Shown piece after piece: positions 43,196 to 52,177 of a stretch of 64,000 nucleotides of DNA. The position numbers and the translations under genes were made by a program. The notes under the pieces were generated by a model. That model had not been told where the DNA came from. It saw nothing but the letters and a program-made list of their open reading frames with translations, and ran no database searches. The DNA is taken from contig NZ_JALNMJ010000007.1 in assembly GCF_023156505.1 (NCBI RefSeq), positions 1 to 64,000 on the forward strand, read 5' to 3'. This DNA is from Roseibium sediminicola (GTDB taxonomy: Bacteria > Pseudomonadota > Alphaproteobacteria > Rhizobiales > Stappiaceae). The number at the start of each line of letters is the position of its first letter. Within the stretch, counting starts at the first letter, position 1.

Positions 43196-44194
43196 ATGGC
43201 CGTCTCAGTCGCCCTGCTCGGGGCCGGACGCATCGGCAAGGTCCACGCCAAGGCCATTGGTGCCGCACCCGGCGCAAGGCTCGTTGCCGTCGCCGACGCC
43301 TTTCCGGAGGCCGCCGAGGCCATTGCCGAAGGCTATGGCGCCCGCGTCAGCTCCATTGACGAAATCGCTGCCGCCGACGATGTCGACGCCGTGATCATCT
43401 GCACGCCGACGGACACGCACGCGGACCTGATCGAACAATTCGCCCGCGCCGGCAAGGCGGTCTTCTGCGAAAAGCCGGTGGATCTGTCGCTTGAGCGCGT
43501 CAAGGCCTGCCTGAAGACGGTCGAGGAGCTCGGTGCGACCCTGATGCTCGGCTTCAACCGCCGTTTCGATCCGCATTTCAAGGCGGTGCGCGAGGCCATC
43601 GATGCCGGCCGCATCGGCGAGGTCGAGATGGTCCAGATCACCTCCCGCGATCCGGGCGCGCCGCCGCCGGCCTATATCAAGGTCTCCGGCGGCATCTTCC
43701 GCGACATGACCATCCATGATTTCGACATGGCGCGGTTCCTGCTCGGCGAGGAGGTCACCACGGTCTATGCGACGGCTTCGGTTCTGGTCGATCCGGAAAT
43801 CGGCAAACTCGGCGACTATGACAGCGCTTCGGTTGTGCTGACCACGGCGTCCGGCAAGCAGTGTTCGATTTCAAATTCACGCCGGGCAACCTACGGCTAT
43901 GACCAGCGCATCGAGGTGCATGGCTCCAAGGGCGTCGTTTCTGCGGAAAACCAGCGAGCCGTGTCGATCGAGGTCGCGACGGAAGCGGGCTATCAGCGCC
44001 CGCCGCTGCATGACTTCTTCATGACCCGCTACACGGAAGCTTATGCAGCCGAAATCACGGCCTTCGTCGAGGCGATCGAAAAGGGCACTGCGCCGTCGCC
44101 AAGCGGCGAGGACGGCATGAAGGCCCTGGCGCTGGCGGAAGCGGCGCTGAAGTCGGTGGCCGAACGCCGTGCCGTCGGTATGGACGAGATCTGA
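43196..44194 (+). CDS. iolG: Inositol 2-dehydrogenase IolG
   Basis: 332 residues from ATG 43196, which has CGGGAGGAA upstream. Gfo/Idh/MocA fold: Rossmann motif VALLGAGRIGKVHAKAI, catalytic-Lys motif FCEKPVDLSLERV, substrate region LMLGFNRRFDPHFKAVREAI and GGIFRDMTIHDFDMARFLLG with the conserved Asp/His pair (D..xxH). These match myo-inositol 2-dehydrogenase, which makes 2-keto-myo-inositol, the substrate of IolE. It is the first gene rightward from the IolR-controlled divergent promoter. Confidence 0.93.
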   Translation: MAVSVALLGAGRIGKVHAKAIGAAPGARLVAVADAFPEAAEAIAEGYGARVSSIDEIAAADDVDAVIICTPTDTHADLIEQFARAGKAVFCEKPVDLSLERVKACLKTVEELGATLMLGFNRRFDPHFKAVREAIDAGRIGEVEMVQITSRDPGAPPPAYIKVSGGIFRDMTIHDFDMARFLLGEEVTTVYATASVLVDPEIGKLGDYDSASVVLTTASGKQCSISNSRRATYGYDQRIEVHGSKGVVSAENQRAVSIEVATEAGYQRPPLHDFFMTRYTEAYAAEITAFVEAIEKGTAPSPSGEDGMKALALAEAALKSVAERRAVGMDEI

Positions 44195-44218
44195 GGGACA
44201 ACCAGGTTCCCCTATTTC

Positions 44219-44328
44219 CGTCATGACCGGGCTTGACCCGGTCATCCATGCCGTGACCGTGCCACAGTCAAGACCGAACAGGTGGACGCGCAACGGCATG
44301 GATCCCATGGTCAGGCCATGGGATGACG
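44219..44328. repeat. Extragenic palindromic element, type B (copy 2)
   Basis: CGTCATGACCGGGCTTGACC CGGTCATCCATGCCGTG-type left arm and GCATGGATCCCATGGTCAGG, then CCATGGGATGACG right arm; related to 35074-35206. Lies between iolG and the second Gfo/Idh gene. Confidence 0.75.
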
Positions 44329-44447
44329 ATCAAACAAGATCGAAGAGCTGCGGATCCGGGAAAACCCGCAGCGGCTGATTGAACAGCCCGCCTGTGCGTT
44401 GACAGCAACTCGCGTAGCAGCAGCAAACCATTCGGGAGGACCGGGAC

Positions 44448-45572
44448 ATGGAAAGCCTCGGCATTGGACTGATCGGCACCGGCTTCATGGGCAAATGCCA
44501 TGCGCTTGCCTATGGCTCGGTCAAGGCGGTGTTCGGCGATGTGCCGGCAACGCGGCTTGAAGTGCTGTGCGACGTGCCGGGGGAGAAGGCGGCGGGTTTT
44601 GCCGACCAGTTCGGCTTCGCCCGGGGCACCAGCGACTGGAGGGATCTCATTTCCGATCCGAAGGTTGACATCGTCTGCATCACCACCCCGAACAAGGTGC
44701 ATAAGGAGATGGCGCTCGCGGCGCTCGAGGCCGGCAAGCATGTGCATCTGGAAAAGCCGATGGCGCTGACCCTGGGCGATGCCCGCGAGATGCTGAGCGT
44801 TGCGCAAAAGACCGGTGTGAAGACCATAGTCGGCTACAATTACCTGCACAATCCGGCGATTGCCCATGCGCGCAAACTGATCGCGGACGGCGCCATCGGC
44901 AGGGTCGTGCATTTCCGTGGCATGGTCGACGAGGATTATCAGGCCGATCCGGAACTCGCCTGGACCTGGCGGGCGACCAAGGCCGATGCGGGTCTCGGCA
45001 CGCTCGGCGATCTCGGCTGTCATCTGGTGTCGCTGGCAACGGCCATGGTCGGTCCGGTCGAAAGCCTGATCGCGGAAACGAAAACCGTGCATGAGACAAG
45101 GCCGATGGGCGACGGGTCAAGCGAACGGCGACCGGTCGAGAATGAGGATATTGCCTCGGCGCTGCTGACCTTTGAGAAGGGTGTACACGGCGTGATTTCA
45201 ACCTCGCGCAGTGCCTGGGGCCGCAAGAGCTATATCGGCTTCGAGGTCCATGGCACCGAGGGCATGATCATCTTTGACCAGGAGCGCATGAACGAGCTGC
45301 GTCTCTATCAGAACCGCGGCCCGCTCGCCGAGCAGGGGTTCAAGACATTGCTATCCGGCCCGGCCCATCCGCCCTATGGCCAGTTCGTGCCGGCAGCTGG
45401 CCACCAGCTCGGCTTCAACGATCTGAAGGTGATCGAGGTGCATGAATTCCTGCGCGCGATCGCCGAGGACCGGCAAGCCGTGCCGTCCTTCAGGGAAGCG
45501 CTGCATTTCGAAGCGGTGATCCATGCAATCGCCGAGAGCAGCGAGCGTGGTCAGCGGGTAAAGGTCGGCTGA
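44448..45572 (+). CDS. Gfo/Idh/MocA family oxidoreductase, possible second inositol dehydrogenase
   Basis: 374 residues, ATG with CGGGAGGA upstream. Rossmann motif GIGLIGTGFMGKCHALAYGS, HLEKPMALTLGDAREML with the catalytic Lys, VGYNYLHNPAIAHARKLIAD, and DLGCHLVSLATAMVG (conserved D..H). It is longer than IolG and differs in the substrate region. Its place behind iolG suggests oxidation of another inositol isomer (scyllo- or chiro-inositol) or a related polyol; the sequence does not fix the substrate. The gap of about 250 bases before it holds a palindromic repeat, so it may have weaker coupling to iolG. Confidence 0.83.
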   Translation: MESLGIGLIGTGFMGKCHALAYGSVKAVFGDVPATRLEVLCDVPGEKAAGFADQFGFARGTSDWRDLISDPKVDIVCITTPNKVHKEMALAALEAGKHVHLEKPMALTLGDAREMLSVAQKTGVKTIVGYNYLHNPAIAHARKLIADGAIGRVVHFRGMVDEDYQADPELAWTWRATKADAGLGTLGDLGCHLVSLATAMVGPVESLIAETKTVHETRPMGDGSSERRPVENEDIASALLTFEKGVHGVISTSRSAWGRKSYIGFEVHGTEGMIIFDQERMNELRLYQNRGPLAEQGFKTLLSGPAHPPYGQFVPAAGHQLGFNDLKVIEVHEFLRAIAEDRQAVPSFREALHFEAVIHAIAESSERGQRVKVG

Positions 45573-45731
45573 GCTCAGCCCTATCTGTTCACTAAGCGTG
45601 AACACTCCGATCCGGCCGGACGGTCTTTAACACCCCGCCTGATCCCCTATAAGCTAAGGACAGTCAATCGGTTGGCATCGCCCACGCGGCGATGTCCGCC
45701 GCAGGGGCATTTTTTGCAAAGCGGGGGCATC

Positions 45732-46349
45732 TTGGCCAAGGTTCTTGTTCTTTTCGCGCATCCGAGACCGGACACGTCCGAGGTGAACCAGCCGCTGTTC
45801 CAAACCGCACAGGCGGTCGAGGGCGTCTCGGCAATCGATCTTTACGCCGAGTATCCGGATTTCGGCATCGACATTGATCGGGAACAGGCCCGGCTGGTGG
45901 CACATGACGTGATTGTCTTCCAGCATCCTCTCTACTGGTATTCGGCGCCGGCCATCATGAAGGAATGGCAGGACCTGGTGCTGGAACACGGCTTTGCCTA
46001 CGGCCTTCACGGCAAGGCGCTGCAGGGCAAGATCTTCCTGAACGCGATCACGACCGGCGCCAGGCCGGAGGCCTACTCGACGGAGGGCATGAACCACGCC
46101 GAGCTGCGCAGCCTGCTTGGGCCGTTCGAGAAAACCGCCGATCTCTGCGGCATGCGCTATCTGGCACCCTTCGTGATGTTCGGGGCCGGCAGGGCGCGGG
46201 AAGAAGACCGCGTGACTGTGCATCGCAACGCCTATGACGATCTCCTGAAGGCGCTCGTCGCCGACCGGTTCGATCTGGACAAGGCCTCAAAAGCGGCGCT
46301 CCTTACCGATGTGCTCGATGATTTCATTCTCAAGGGGGAGGCGGTCTGA
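45732..46349 (+). CDS. kefF: KefF-like NAD(P)H:quinone oxidoreductase, ancillary to KefC
   Basis: About 205 residues. Flavodoxin-like NQO fold: KVLVLFAHPRPDTSEVNQPL, DVIVFQHPLYWYSAPAIMKE, LEHGFAYGLHGKALQGKIFL and ITTGARPEAYS. The HPLYWYSAPAIMKEW motif is diagnostic of KefF/KefG. It binds FMN and activates the KefC/KefB potassium-efflux antiporter in response to electrophiles. A TTG start at 45732 was chosen, because the family alignment begins at AKVLVLF and GCGGGGG lies 5 bases upstream; no ATG fits. The stop overlaps the kefC start (TGATG). Confidence 0.87.
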   Translation: MAKVLVLFAHPRPDTSEVNQPLFQTAQAVEGVSAIDLYAEYPDFGIDIDREQARLVAHDVIVFQHPLYWYSAPAIMKEWQDLVLEHGFAYGLHGKALQGKIFLNAITTGARPEAYSTEGMNHAELRSLLGPFEKTADLCGMRYLAPFVMFGAGRAREEDRVTVHRNAYDDLLKALVADRFDLDKASKAALLTDVLDDFILKGEAV

Positions 46350-48238
46350 TGGCCCTGCTCAGCGAAGCCTTCGTCTATCTGTGCGCCGCGGTGATTGCGG
46401 TGCCGATCGCCAACCGCCTCGGTCTCGGCTCGGTGCTCGGGTATCTGATCGCTGGCGTCGTCATCGGCCCGGTCATCGGCATTGTCGGATCGGAAGCCAC
46501 CGACGTGCAGCATTTTGCCGAATTCGGTGTGGTGATGATGCTGTTCCTGGTCGGTCTGGAACTCCAGCCGGCGATGCTCTGGAAGATGCGCCAGCAACTG
46601 ATCGGGCTGGGCGGTCTGCAGGTGCTCGGCACCACAGCCGTCTTTTCCGGCATCGCGCTGGCCTTCGGGCTCCATTGGCAAAGCGCCGTCGCGCTCGGCA
46701 TGATCCTGGCGCTGTCCTCGACCGCAATCGTGCTTCAGACGCTGAACGAAAAGGGCTGGCTGAAGACACAGGGCGGGCAGAGCTCCTTCTCGGTGCTCTT
46801 GACCCAGGACATCGCCGTCATCCCGATGCTGGCAGTTCTGCCCTTGCTCGCGGTCGGGCATGGTGGCGGCGACCAAGGCTCGGAGGGGCATGGTGAGGCC
46901 GCTGCCCATGGCGGCGAGGCCCTGGCGGCGCTGCCGGGCTGGGCGCAGGCGCTGGTGATCCTGGCGGTGATCGCCGCGATTATCCTGGCTGGACGGCATC
47001 TGTTGCGGCCGGTGTTCCGGTTCATCGCCGAGGCGCGCCTTCGGGAAATTTTCACGGCGACCGCACTCCTTCTGGTGATCGGCATCGCGCTCCTGATGGA
47101 TTTTGTCGGCCTGTCACCTGCACTCGGCACGTTCCTCGCAGGCGTGGTGCTTTCCGACAGCGATTACCGGCACGAGTTGGAGGCCGATATCGAACCGTTC
47201 AAGGGGCTGCTGCTCGGCCTGTTCTTTTTGACCGTCGGGGCGGGCATTGATTTTGGCCTTCTGTTCGGTGCGCCGCTGACCATCTTCGGCCTTGCCATCG
47301 GCTTGATGGCGGTGAAATTCTGTGTGCTGTTCGCGCTTGGTGCCCTGTTCAGGCTGCAGGGCGCGGACCGCTGGCTGTTCGCACTGGGGCTTGCCCAGGC
47401 CGGTGAATTCGCCTTCGTCTTGTTCGGCTTTGCAAGCAGCAGCGGGGCACTGGAACAGAGCCTTTTGCAAACCATGACCCTGGTCGTGGCGATTTCGATG
47501 CTGCTGACGCCGGCTCTGTTCATTTTTTATGAAAAGGTGGTCGCGCCGCGCGCCGTTGCAAAGTCGGACCGGGAACCGGACACGGTTGACAAGCGCGGCC
47601 GGGTGGTGGTGGCCGGCATGGGCCGGTTCGGCCAGATCGTCTCGCGCATGCTGCTTACCAGCGGTTATGACGTCGTCATCCTGGACCATGATCCGCAGAC
47701 CATCGACAATCTCGCGCGGATCGGCATCCGCACCTTTTATGGCGATGCCACAAGGCCGGACCTCTTGCACGGGGCGGGTCTCGACCAGGCCGATCTTTTC
47801 ATCGCGGCGATCGACGACCGGGAAAAACAGACGCTGATGGTCGAGCATGTCGCAAGGACCTATCCGAAGGTAAAGATACTGGCCCGGGCGCGTGACCGGC
47901 ATCATATCTACGAACTTGAGAATGCCGGGGCGCATTACGCGGAGCGAGAGGTGTTCGAGGGGGCACTGGCCCTCGGACGGCGGGCCTTTGCCGAGCTTGG
48001 CCGCCATCCGTTCCGGGCCCGTACGAAAGCACAGGAGTTCCGCAAGCACGACCTCGCGATGCTCGACAATCTCCGTGAGAACTACAATGACGGTGGTGTC
48101 GACAAATCCTATATCGACGCCATGCGCGCCCAATCCGATACGTTGTTCGAGATCATGCGGGTCGATCGGGGCGACGAACGCCATGAACGCACCGAGCGCG
48201 GCTGGAATCCGCCGCCCAAGGGAGACGCGACCTTGTGA
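46349..48238 (+). CDS. kefC: Glutathione-regulated potassium-efflux system protein KefC/KefB
   Basis: 629 residues. The N-terminal CPA2 antiporter domain has about 12 helices (LGLGSVLGYLIAGVVIGPVI, LFLVGLELQPAMLWKMRQQL). It also carries the KefC motif YRHELEADIEPFKGLLLGLF, followed by a helix. A His/Gly-rich loop (about 172-192) interrupts helices six and seven. The C-terminal KTN/RCK domain begins GRVVVAGMGRFGQIVSRMLL and continues VILDHDPQTIDNLARIGIRT and FYGDATRPDLL, the NAD/glutathione-binding site. K+/H+ exchange protects cells from electrophiles by acidifying the cytoplasm. Coupled to the KefF-like gene upstream. Confidence 0.92.
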   Translation: MALLSEAFVYLCAAVIAVPIANRLGLGSVLGYLIAGVVIGPVIGIVGSEATDVQHFAEFGVVMMLFLVGLELQPAMLWKMRQQLIGLGGLQVLGTTAVFSGIALAFGLHWQSAVALGMILALSSTAIVLQTLNEKGWLKTQGGQSSFSVLLTQDIAVIPMLAVLPLLAVGHGGGDQGSEGHGEAAAHGGEALAALPGWAQALVILAVIAAIILAGRHLLRPVFRFIAEARLREIFTATALLLVIGIALLMDFVGLSPALGTFLAGVVLSDSDYRHELEADIEPFKGLLLGLFFLTVGAGIDFGLLFGAPLTIFGLAIGLMAVKFCVLFALGALFRLQGADRWLFALGLAQAGEFAFVLFGFASSSGALEQSLLQTMTLVVAISMLLTPALFIFYEKVVAPRAVAKSDREPDTVDKRGRVVVAGMGRFGQIVSRMLLTSGYDVVILDHDPQTIDNLARIGIRTFYGDATRPDLLHGAGLDQADLFIAAIDDREKQTLMVEHVARTYPKVKILARARDRHHIYELENAGAHYAEREVFEGALALGRRAFAELGRHPFRARTKAQEFRKHDLAMLDNLRENYNDGGVDKSYIDAMRAQSDTLFEIMRVDRGDERHERTERGWNPPPKGDATL

Positions 48239-48272
48239 AGTGGGGAGGTTCCTCGATATTCTAAGCCGGAAT

Positions 48273-48301
48273 GCGGTTACTTGCCGGTAACCGCTGCCTT
48301 T
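48273..48301 (+). terminator. Weak terminator-like hairpin after kefC
   Basis: GCGGTTAC (48273-48280) pairs perfectly with GTAACCGC (48287-48294) around a 6-base loop; a short TTTT follows after 3 bases. Confidence 0.55.
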
Positions 48302-48389
48302 TGCCGATGGTTGCCGGCTCCTATATGGCAGGGCAAGACAGGACACCGGTTCCGGCACCCAAGATGATGGCCGGAGACAAGGAATTCAT

Positions 48390-49064
48390 ATGACGTCTCA
48401 AGACAGCCAGAGCCTCGACGACAGCGTGCTGCAGATCGATATCGTTTCCGACGTCGTCTGCCCCTGGTGCATCGTCGGCTTCAAACAGCTGGAACAGGCC
48501 ATCGGCGAGACCGGGGTTTCGGCGGCGATCAAGTGGCATCCCTTCGAACTCAATCCGGACATGGAAGAGGGCGGTGAAAACCTGCGTGAGCACATCATGC
48601 GCAAATACGGTTCGACCGCAGAACAGTCCCAGGCCGCGCGGGACCGCCTGACGGCGATCGGCGCGGATCTCGGCTTCGACTTCCGCTTTACCGACGACAT
48701 GCGCATGGTCAACACGTTCAAGGCGCATCAGCTGATCCACTGGGCCGGCCCCGCAGGCAAGGAACATCCGTTGAAAATGGCGCTGTTTCAGGCCTATTTC
48801 CGTGATGGCAAAGATCTGAACGACCCCGCTGTGCTGGCCGACGTTGCCGAGAGTATCGGCCTCGACCGGGCCGAGGCCCTTAAGGTGCTGGAGGACGGGC
48901 GCTATGCCGATGCGATCCGCCAGGAAGAGGCCTTCTGGACCCAGAACGGCATTCAAGGCGTCCCGGCCGTCATCTTCGAACGCCGGCATCTGATCACCGG
49001 CGCGCAAGGCGCGGAGAACTATGCATCGATCATCCGCCAGCTGGTGGACGGCGAGGCGGCATAG
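48390..49064 (+). CDS. DsbA family oxidoreductase, FrnE-like
   Basis: 224 residues without signal peptide. The redox motif is DVVCPWCIVGFKQLEQAI (Cys24, Cys27), followed by a helical insertion and the thioredoxin-fold end GIQGVPAVIFERRHLITGAQ with the cis-Pro. ELNPDMEEGGENLREH and FRFTDDMRMVNTFKAHQLIH are typical of FrnE/2-hydroxychromene-2-carboxylate isomerase-like DsbA proteins. A cytoplasmic thiol-disulphide role, perhaps in oxidative stress, fits the neighbouring electrophile-response kef genes; this is inference. Confidence 0.88.
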   Translation: MTSQDSQSLDDSVLQIDIVSDVVCPWCIVGFKQLEQAIGETGVSAAIKWHPFELNPDMEEGGENLREHIMRKYGSTAEQSQAARDRLTAIGADLGFDFRFTDDMRMVNTFKAHQLIHWAGPAGKEHPLKMALFQAYFRDGKDLNDPAVLADVAESIGLDRAEALKVLEDGRYADAIRQEEAFWTQNGIQGVPAVIFERRHLITGAQGAENYASIIRQLVDGEAA

Positions 49065-49093
49065 CGGTCTTCCCTGGGGTGCCCCACCCAAAA

Positions 49094-49201
49094 GCGTCAT
49101 CCTGAGGAGCCGCTTCGGCGGCGTCTCGAAGGATCGGCTGCTTGCTCCGGAGTGCTTACCGATCCTTCGAGACGGGCCGTTGGCCCTCCTCAGGATGACG
49201 C
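49094..49201. repeat. Extragenic palindromic element, type C
   Basis: GCGTCATCCTGAGGAGCC at the left end is complementary to GGCCCTCCTCAGGATGACGC at the right end, with an inner pair TCTCGAAGGATCGG / CCGATCCTTCGAGA. This is a well-known alphaproteobacterial type of extragenic palindrome. Confidence 0.85.
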
Positions 49202-49235
49202 TGAATTTGGGGAAGCGCTGTCTTTGTTGATGGCT

Positions 49236-51137
49236 TCACAGCTTTTCAAACAACACCCCAGCCGCCTCGATCCGGCCGGCAGGTGTTTCGGCAGCCTCCG
49301 CGCCGTAGTTGGTCCAGATCCTGAAACCGTCCGTGTCACGGCAGCGGACGCCTCCCGAAAGCTCGCGCGTGGCGATGCCGGCTTCTTCGCAGAGGGGCCG
49401 GTAGATCCTTTGCAAGGCGGTCGCATCGCCCCAGCCGCCGACATAGATCAGGTGATCCTGGCGGACGACGGCCGGCTCACCGGTCTCCAGCTTAAGCACC
49501 ACGTCCGCCGCGGTTTCCAGTTCCTCGCGATAACCCGAGAAGGCACCGCCGCCGGTGAGGGCCATCGGCATGTCCGGGCGCAGGCTTTCCACCCTGGAGA
49601 CAGTGACCTCCAGGCCCGGCATGTCCGGCGGTAATGGCACGGGGACGACCATGTCGGCGTTGCGCGCCGCCGTGCGTGGACCGAGCACCACAGGCGCATT
49701 GGCCTCGGCCAGCGCCTGTTTCAGATCCTGGGGCATGTAGATCAGGCCCGGCGCGGCGACGATGCGATAACCGGTAAAGTCGCGGGTTTCGCCGCGCACG
49801 ATGTCGACGGAGACGCCAATCTTGCGCAGGGCCTTGTAGGTGTCGAAGACCAGCTGGAAATAGGACAGGCCGGCGCCATGCGGCTGGGTGGTCCAGGCAA
49901 AGTCGGCCTCATAGTCAAAGATCAGCGCGACCGGCGCTTGCGGCGCGGAGACATCCGGCGCGTTGCGGAGTTCGTCGGCGACCTGGCGCGCCTCGATCAG
50001 GGCCGGGGCGTCGGCATTGTCCGGGCGCAGCATGCCGGCATGCATCTGTTCCTGGGCAAAGGGTGCCTGGCGCCAGCGGAAATAACAGACGGCCTCCGCG
50101 CCATGGGCATAGGCTTCCCAGGCCCAGAGGCGCATCATGCCGGGAAGCGGCGCCGGATTGTAGGGCGCCCAGTTCACCGGGCCGGGCTGTTGTTCCATCA
50201 CCCACCAGCGGCCCCTGCCGACGGCCCGGTAGAGATCGTGATGGAACGCCTGGAAATCCGGGTCGCCCTGGCGCATGAAGGTGCGTTTGTGGGCATCGTC
50301 GGCACCGACACGGTCCTCCAGAAAGCCGAGCGGGTAGCTGTCCCAGGTGGCGATGTCGAGATCGTCGCCGACCTTGAAATGATCGAAATCGGTGATCCGC
50401 CCCATATAGTTGTGGCTGATCGGCGCGTCGGAATGGGCGCGTATGATGTTGACCTGACGCTTGTTGAAGTGGACGACCTGGTCGGAGGAGAACCGGCGGA
50501 AAGCCAACGTGTGCGACGGGTTCGGCTCGGTCACCGTCAGGTTGGGCAGGTCGATGTCGTCGAAGGACAGATAGTCCATCGACCAGAAGACATTGCCCCA
50601 GGCGCGGTTCAGCGCCTCGACGGTGCCGTAGCGCGCCTTCAGCCACAGCCGGAAGGCGTCCCGGGCGGCCTCCGAATAGGAAATGATCGTGTCGTGGCAG
50701 CCATATTCATTGTCGGTCTGCCAGGCGGCCACATGCGGGTTCTTGCCGTAGCGCTCGGCGATGAGCGTCACGATCCGGTCGCTTTCTTGGCGGTAGCCCT
50801 CATGGGAAAAACAATAGTGGCGGCGCGAGCCGAACTTGCGCGGATGACCATTGACATCGACCGCGACCATGTCCGGGTGCCTGTCGATCATCCAGCGAGG
50901 CGGCGTCGCGGTCGGCGTGCCCAGCACCACCTTGAGGCCGGTCTGTCCGAGGACCTCGATGGCGCGGTCGAGCCAGTCGAAGCGGAGATCGCCGGGGCTT
51001 GGTTCCAGGCGTGACCAGGCGAATTCGCCGATCCGGATCCAGGTCAGCCCGGCTTCCGCCATCCGCCTGGCATCGGCCTCCCAGATCTCCTCGGGCCAGT
51101 GTTCCGGATAATAGCAGGTGCCAAGGGTGCGTTTCAT
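49236..51137 (-). CDS. Beta-galactosidase, glycoside hydrolase family 42
   Basis: 633 residues. The N-terminus TLGTCYYPEHWPEEIWEADA is the GH42 signature. AAWQTDNEYGCHDT carries the acid/base Glu144, and WWVMEQQPGPVNWAPYNP carries the nucleophile Glu315. The TIM barrel (about 1-385) is followed by a glutamine-amidotransferase-like trimerisation domain (about 390-580) and a short beta domain. There is no signal peptide, so it acts in the cytoplasm on imported beta-galactosides. It is the most distal gene of the leftward galactoside cluster, separated from the lactonase gene by a palindromic repeat. Confidence 0.93.
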   Translation of the reverse strand: MKRTLGTCYYPEHWPEEIWEADARRMAEAGLTWIRIGEFAWSRLEPSPGDLRFDWLDRAIEVLGQTGLKVVLGTPTATPPRWMIDRHPDMVAVDVNGHPRKFGSRRHYCFSHEGYRQESDRIVTLIAERYGKNPHVAAWQTDNEYGCHDTIISYSEAARDAFRLWLKARYGTVEALNRAWGNVFWSMDYLSFDDIDLPNLTVTEPNPSHTLAFRRFSSDQVVHFNKRQVNIIRAHSDAPISHNYMGRITDFDHFKVGDDLDIATWDSYPLGFLEDRVGADDAHKRTFMRQGDPDFQAFHHDLYRAVGRGRWWVMEQQPGPVNWAPYNPAPLPGMMRLWAWEAYAHGAEAVCYFRWRQAPFAQEQMHAGMLRPDNADAPALIEARQVADELRNAPDVSAPQAPVALIFDYEADFAWTTQPHGAGLSYFQLVFDTYKALRKIGVSVDIVRGETRDFTGYRIVAAPGLIYMPQDLKQALAEANAPVVLGPRTAARNADMVVPVPLPPDMPGLEVTVSRVESLRPDMPMALTGGGAFSGYREELETAADVVLKLETGEPAVVRQDHLIYVGGWGDATALQRIYRPLCEEAGIATRELSGGVRCRDTDGFRIWTNYGAEAAETPAGRIEAAGVLFEKL

Positions 51138-51205
51138 GACGTGTGCTCACTGATGTTTTGGTCGGCAAACGGCACATTCACCGACGTGCCCTGCCACACA
51201 TTCCG

Positions 51206-51324
51206 TGTCATCCCCGCGGAAGCAAAGAACCAGGACCCTTCATAGGTCCTTTGAAATCTTGCTGTTTGCCGTTGCCTAGAAGTCCTGGGTTCCGGATCTT
51301 CGCTGCGCTCCGTCCGGGATGACA
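51206..51324. repeat. Extragenic palindromic element related to type A
   Basis: Starts TGTCATCCCCGCGGAAGC and ends TTCCGGATCTTCGCTGCGCT with CCGTCCGGGATGACA; the right arm is nearly identical to the right arm at 31797-31929. Located between the lactonase and beta-galactosidase genes. Confidence 0.68.
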
Positions 51325-51332
51325 ATTGTTTG

Positions 51333-52172
51333 CTACAGCACCACCCGGTGCTCGAGCTGGCCTCGGGCGCTGGCGTCCGCGGAATAGGTTTTGCCTTCAT
51401 CTTCGCCGTCGAGGCCTTCCGCGGCTGTTGTGGCGTAGAGGGTTGCCAGCTCGGCGCCGCCGAAAGCGGGGCAGGAGACCTGCTTGGCCGGGAAGGAGAT
51501 TGCCTCGACGAAGCTGCCGTCGGGGGCGTAGCGGGCCACGCGGTTGGCGCCCCACTGGGCATTCCAGAGATGGCCTTCGCTGTCGATGACAGCTCCGTCC
51601 GGCTTGAGGTCCTCCGGGCCGAGATCGACGAAAAGTTCGGGGTCCCCGGCCGGCCAGCCATCGGCATCCAGGGCGACCTTCTGGATCGTCTGCCTGGCGG
51701 TATCGGAAAAGCAGGCCGTGCTGCCGTCTGGCGCAAAGCAGATGGCGTTGGAAATGGTGATGTCACCGTAGAGCTTGCGCAGTTCGCCCTTGTAATAGCG
51801 GTAGATGGCGCCGGCGCCGGGCTCTGCCTGGATGCCCATCGTGCCGATCCAGAAGCCGCCTTTCGGATCGGCGCGGCCGTCATTGGAGCGGGTGATCGCT
51901 TTGTCCGCTTCCAGGTCACAGAGTTTTTGGGATTCCTCCGTTTCGAGGTCGAACAGGAACAGCTGGGTCTGGCTGGCGATCAGCAGCTCGTTGCGGCTGA
52001 CCCAGCCGGCCGCGGACACATATTCATCGAATTGCCAGCTGCGTGGTGCACCGTTTTCCCGGCTGAGTAGTTGCCTGTTCAAGATGTCGAACCAGAACAG
52101 TTGGCTGCGCTCCGGGTGCCACAGCGGGCCTTCGCCAAGGGTGCATTGGCGGTCGTCGAAAAGCGTGCTCAT
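51333..52172 (-). CDS. SMP-30/gluconolactonase family lactonase (probable galactonolactonase)
   Basis: 279 residues from ATG 52172; a TTG at 52181 overlaps the aldolase stop. Beta-propeller SMP-30 motifs: TLGEGPLWHPERSQLFWFDI (metal Glu), SNDGRADPKGGFWIGTMG, ITISNAICFAPDGSTACFSD, KPDGAVIDSEGHLWNAQWGA. Conserved Glu, Asn and Asp residues hold a divalent metal. In this operon it should open galactono-lactone made by the SDR dehydrogenase to galactonate. Confidence 0.88.
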   Translation of the reverse strand: MSTLFDDRQCTLGEGPLWHPERSQLFWFDILNRQLLSRENGAPRSWQFDEYVSAAGWVSRNELLIASQTQLFLFDLETEESQKLCDLEADKAITRSNDGRADPKGGFWIGTMGIQAEPGAGAIYRYYKGELRKLYGDITISNAICFAPDGSTACFSDTARQTIQKVALDADGWPAGDPELFVDLGPEDLKPDGAVIDSEGHLWNAQWGANRVARYAPDGSFVEAISFPAKQVSCPAFGGAELATLYATTAAEGLDGEDEGKTYSADASARGQLEHRVVL

Positions 52173-52177
52173 CGGCC

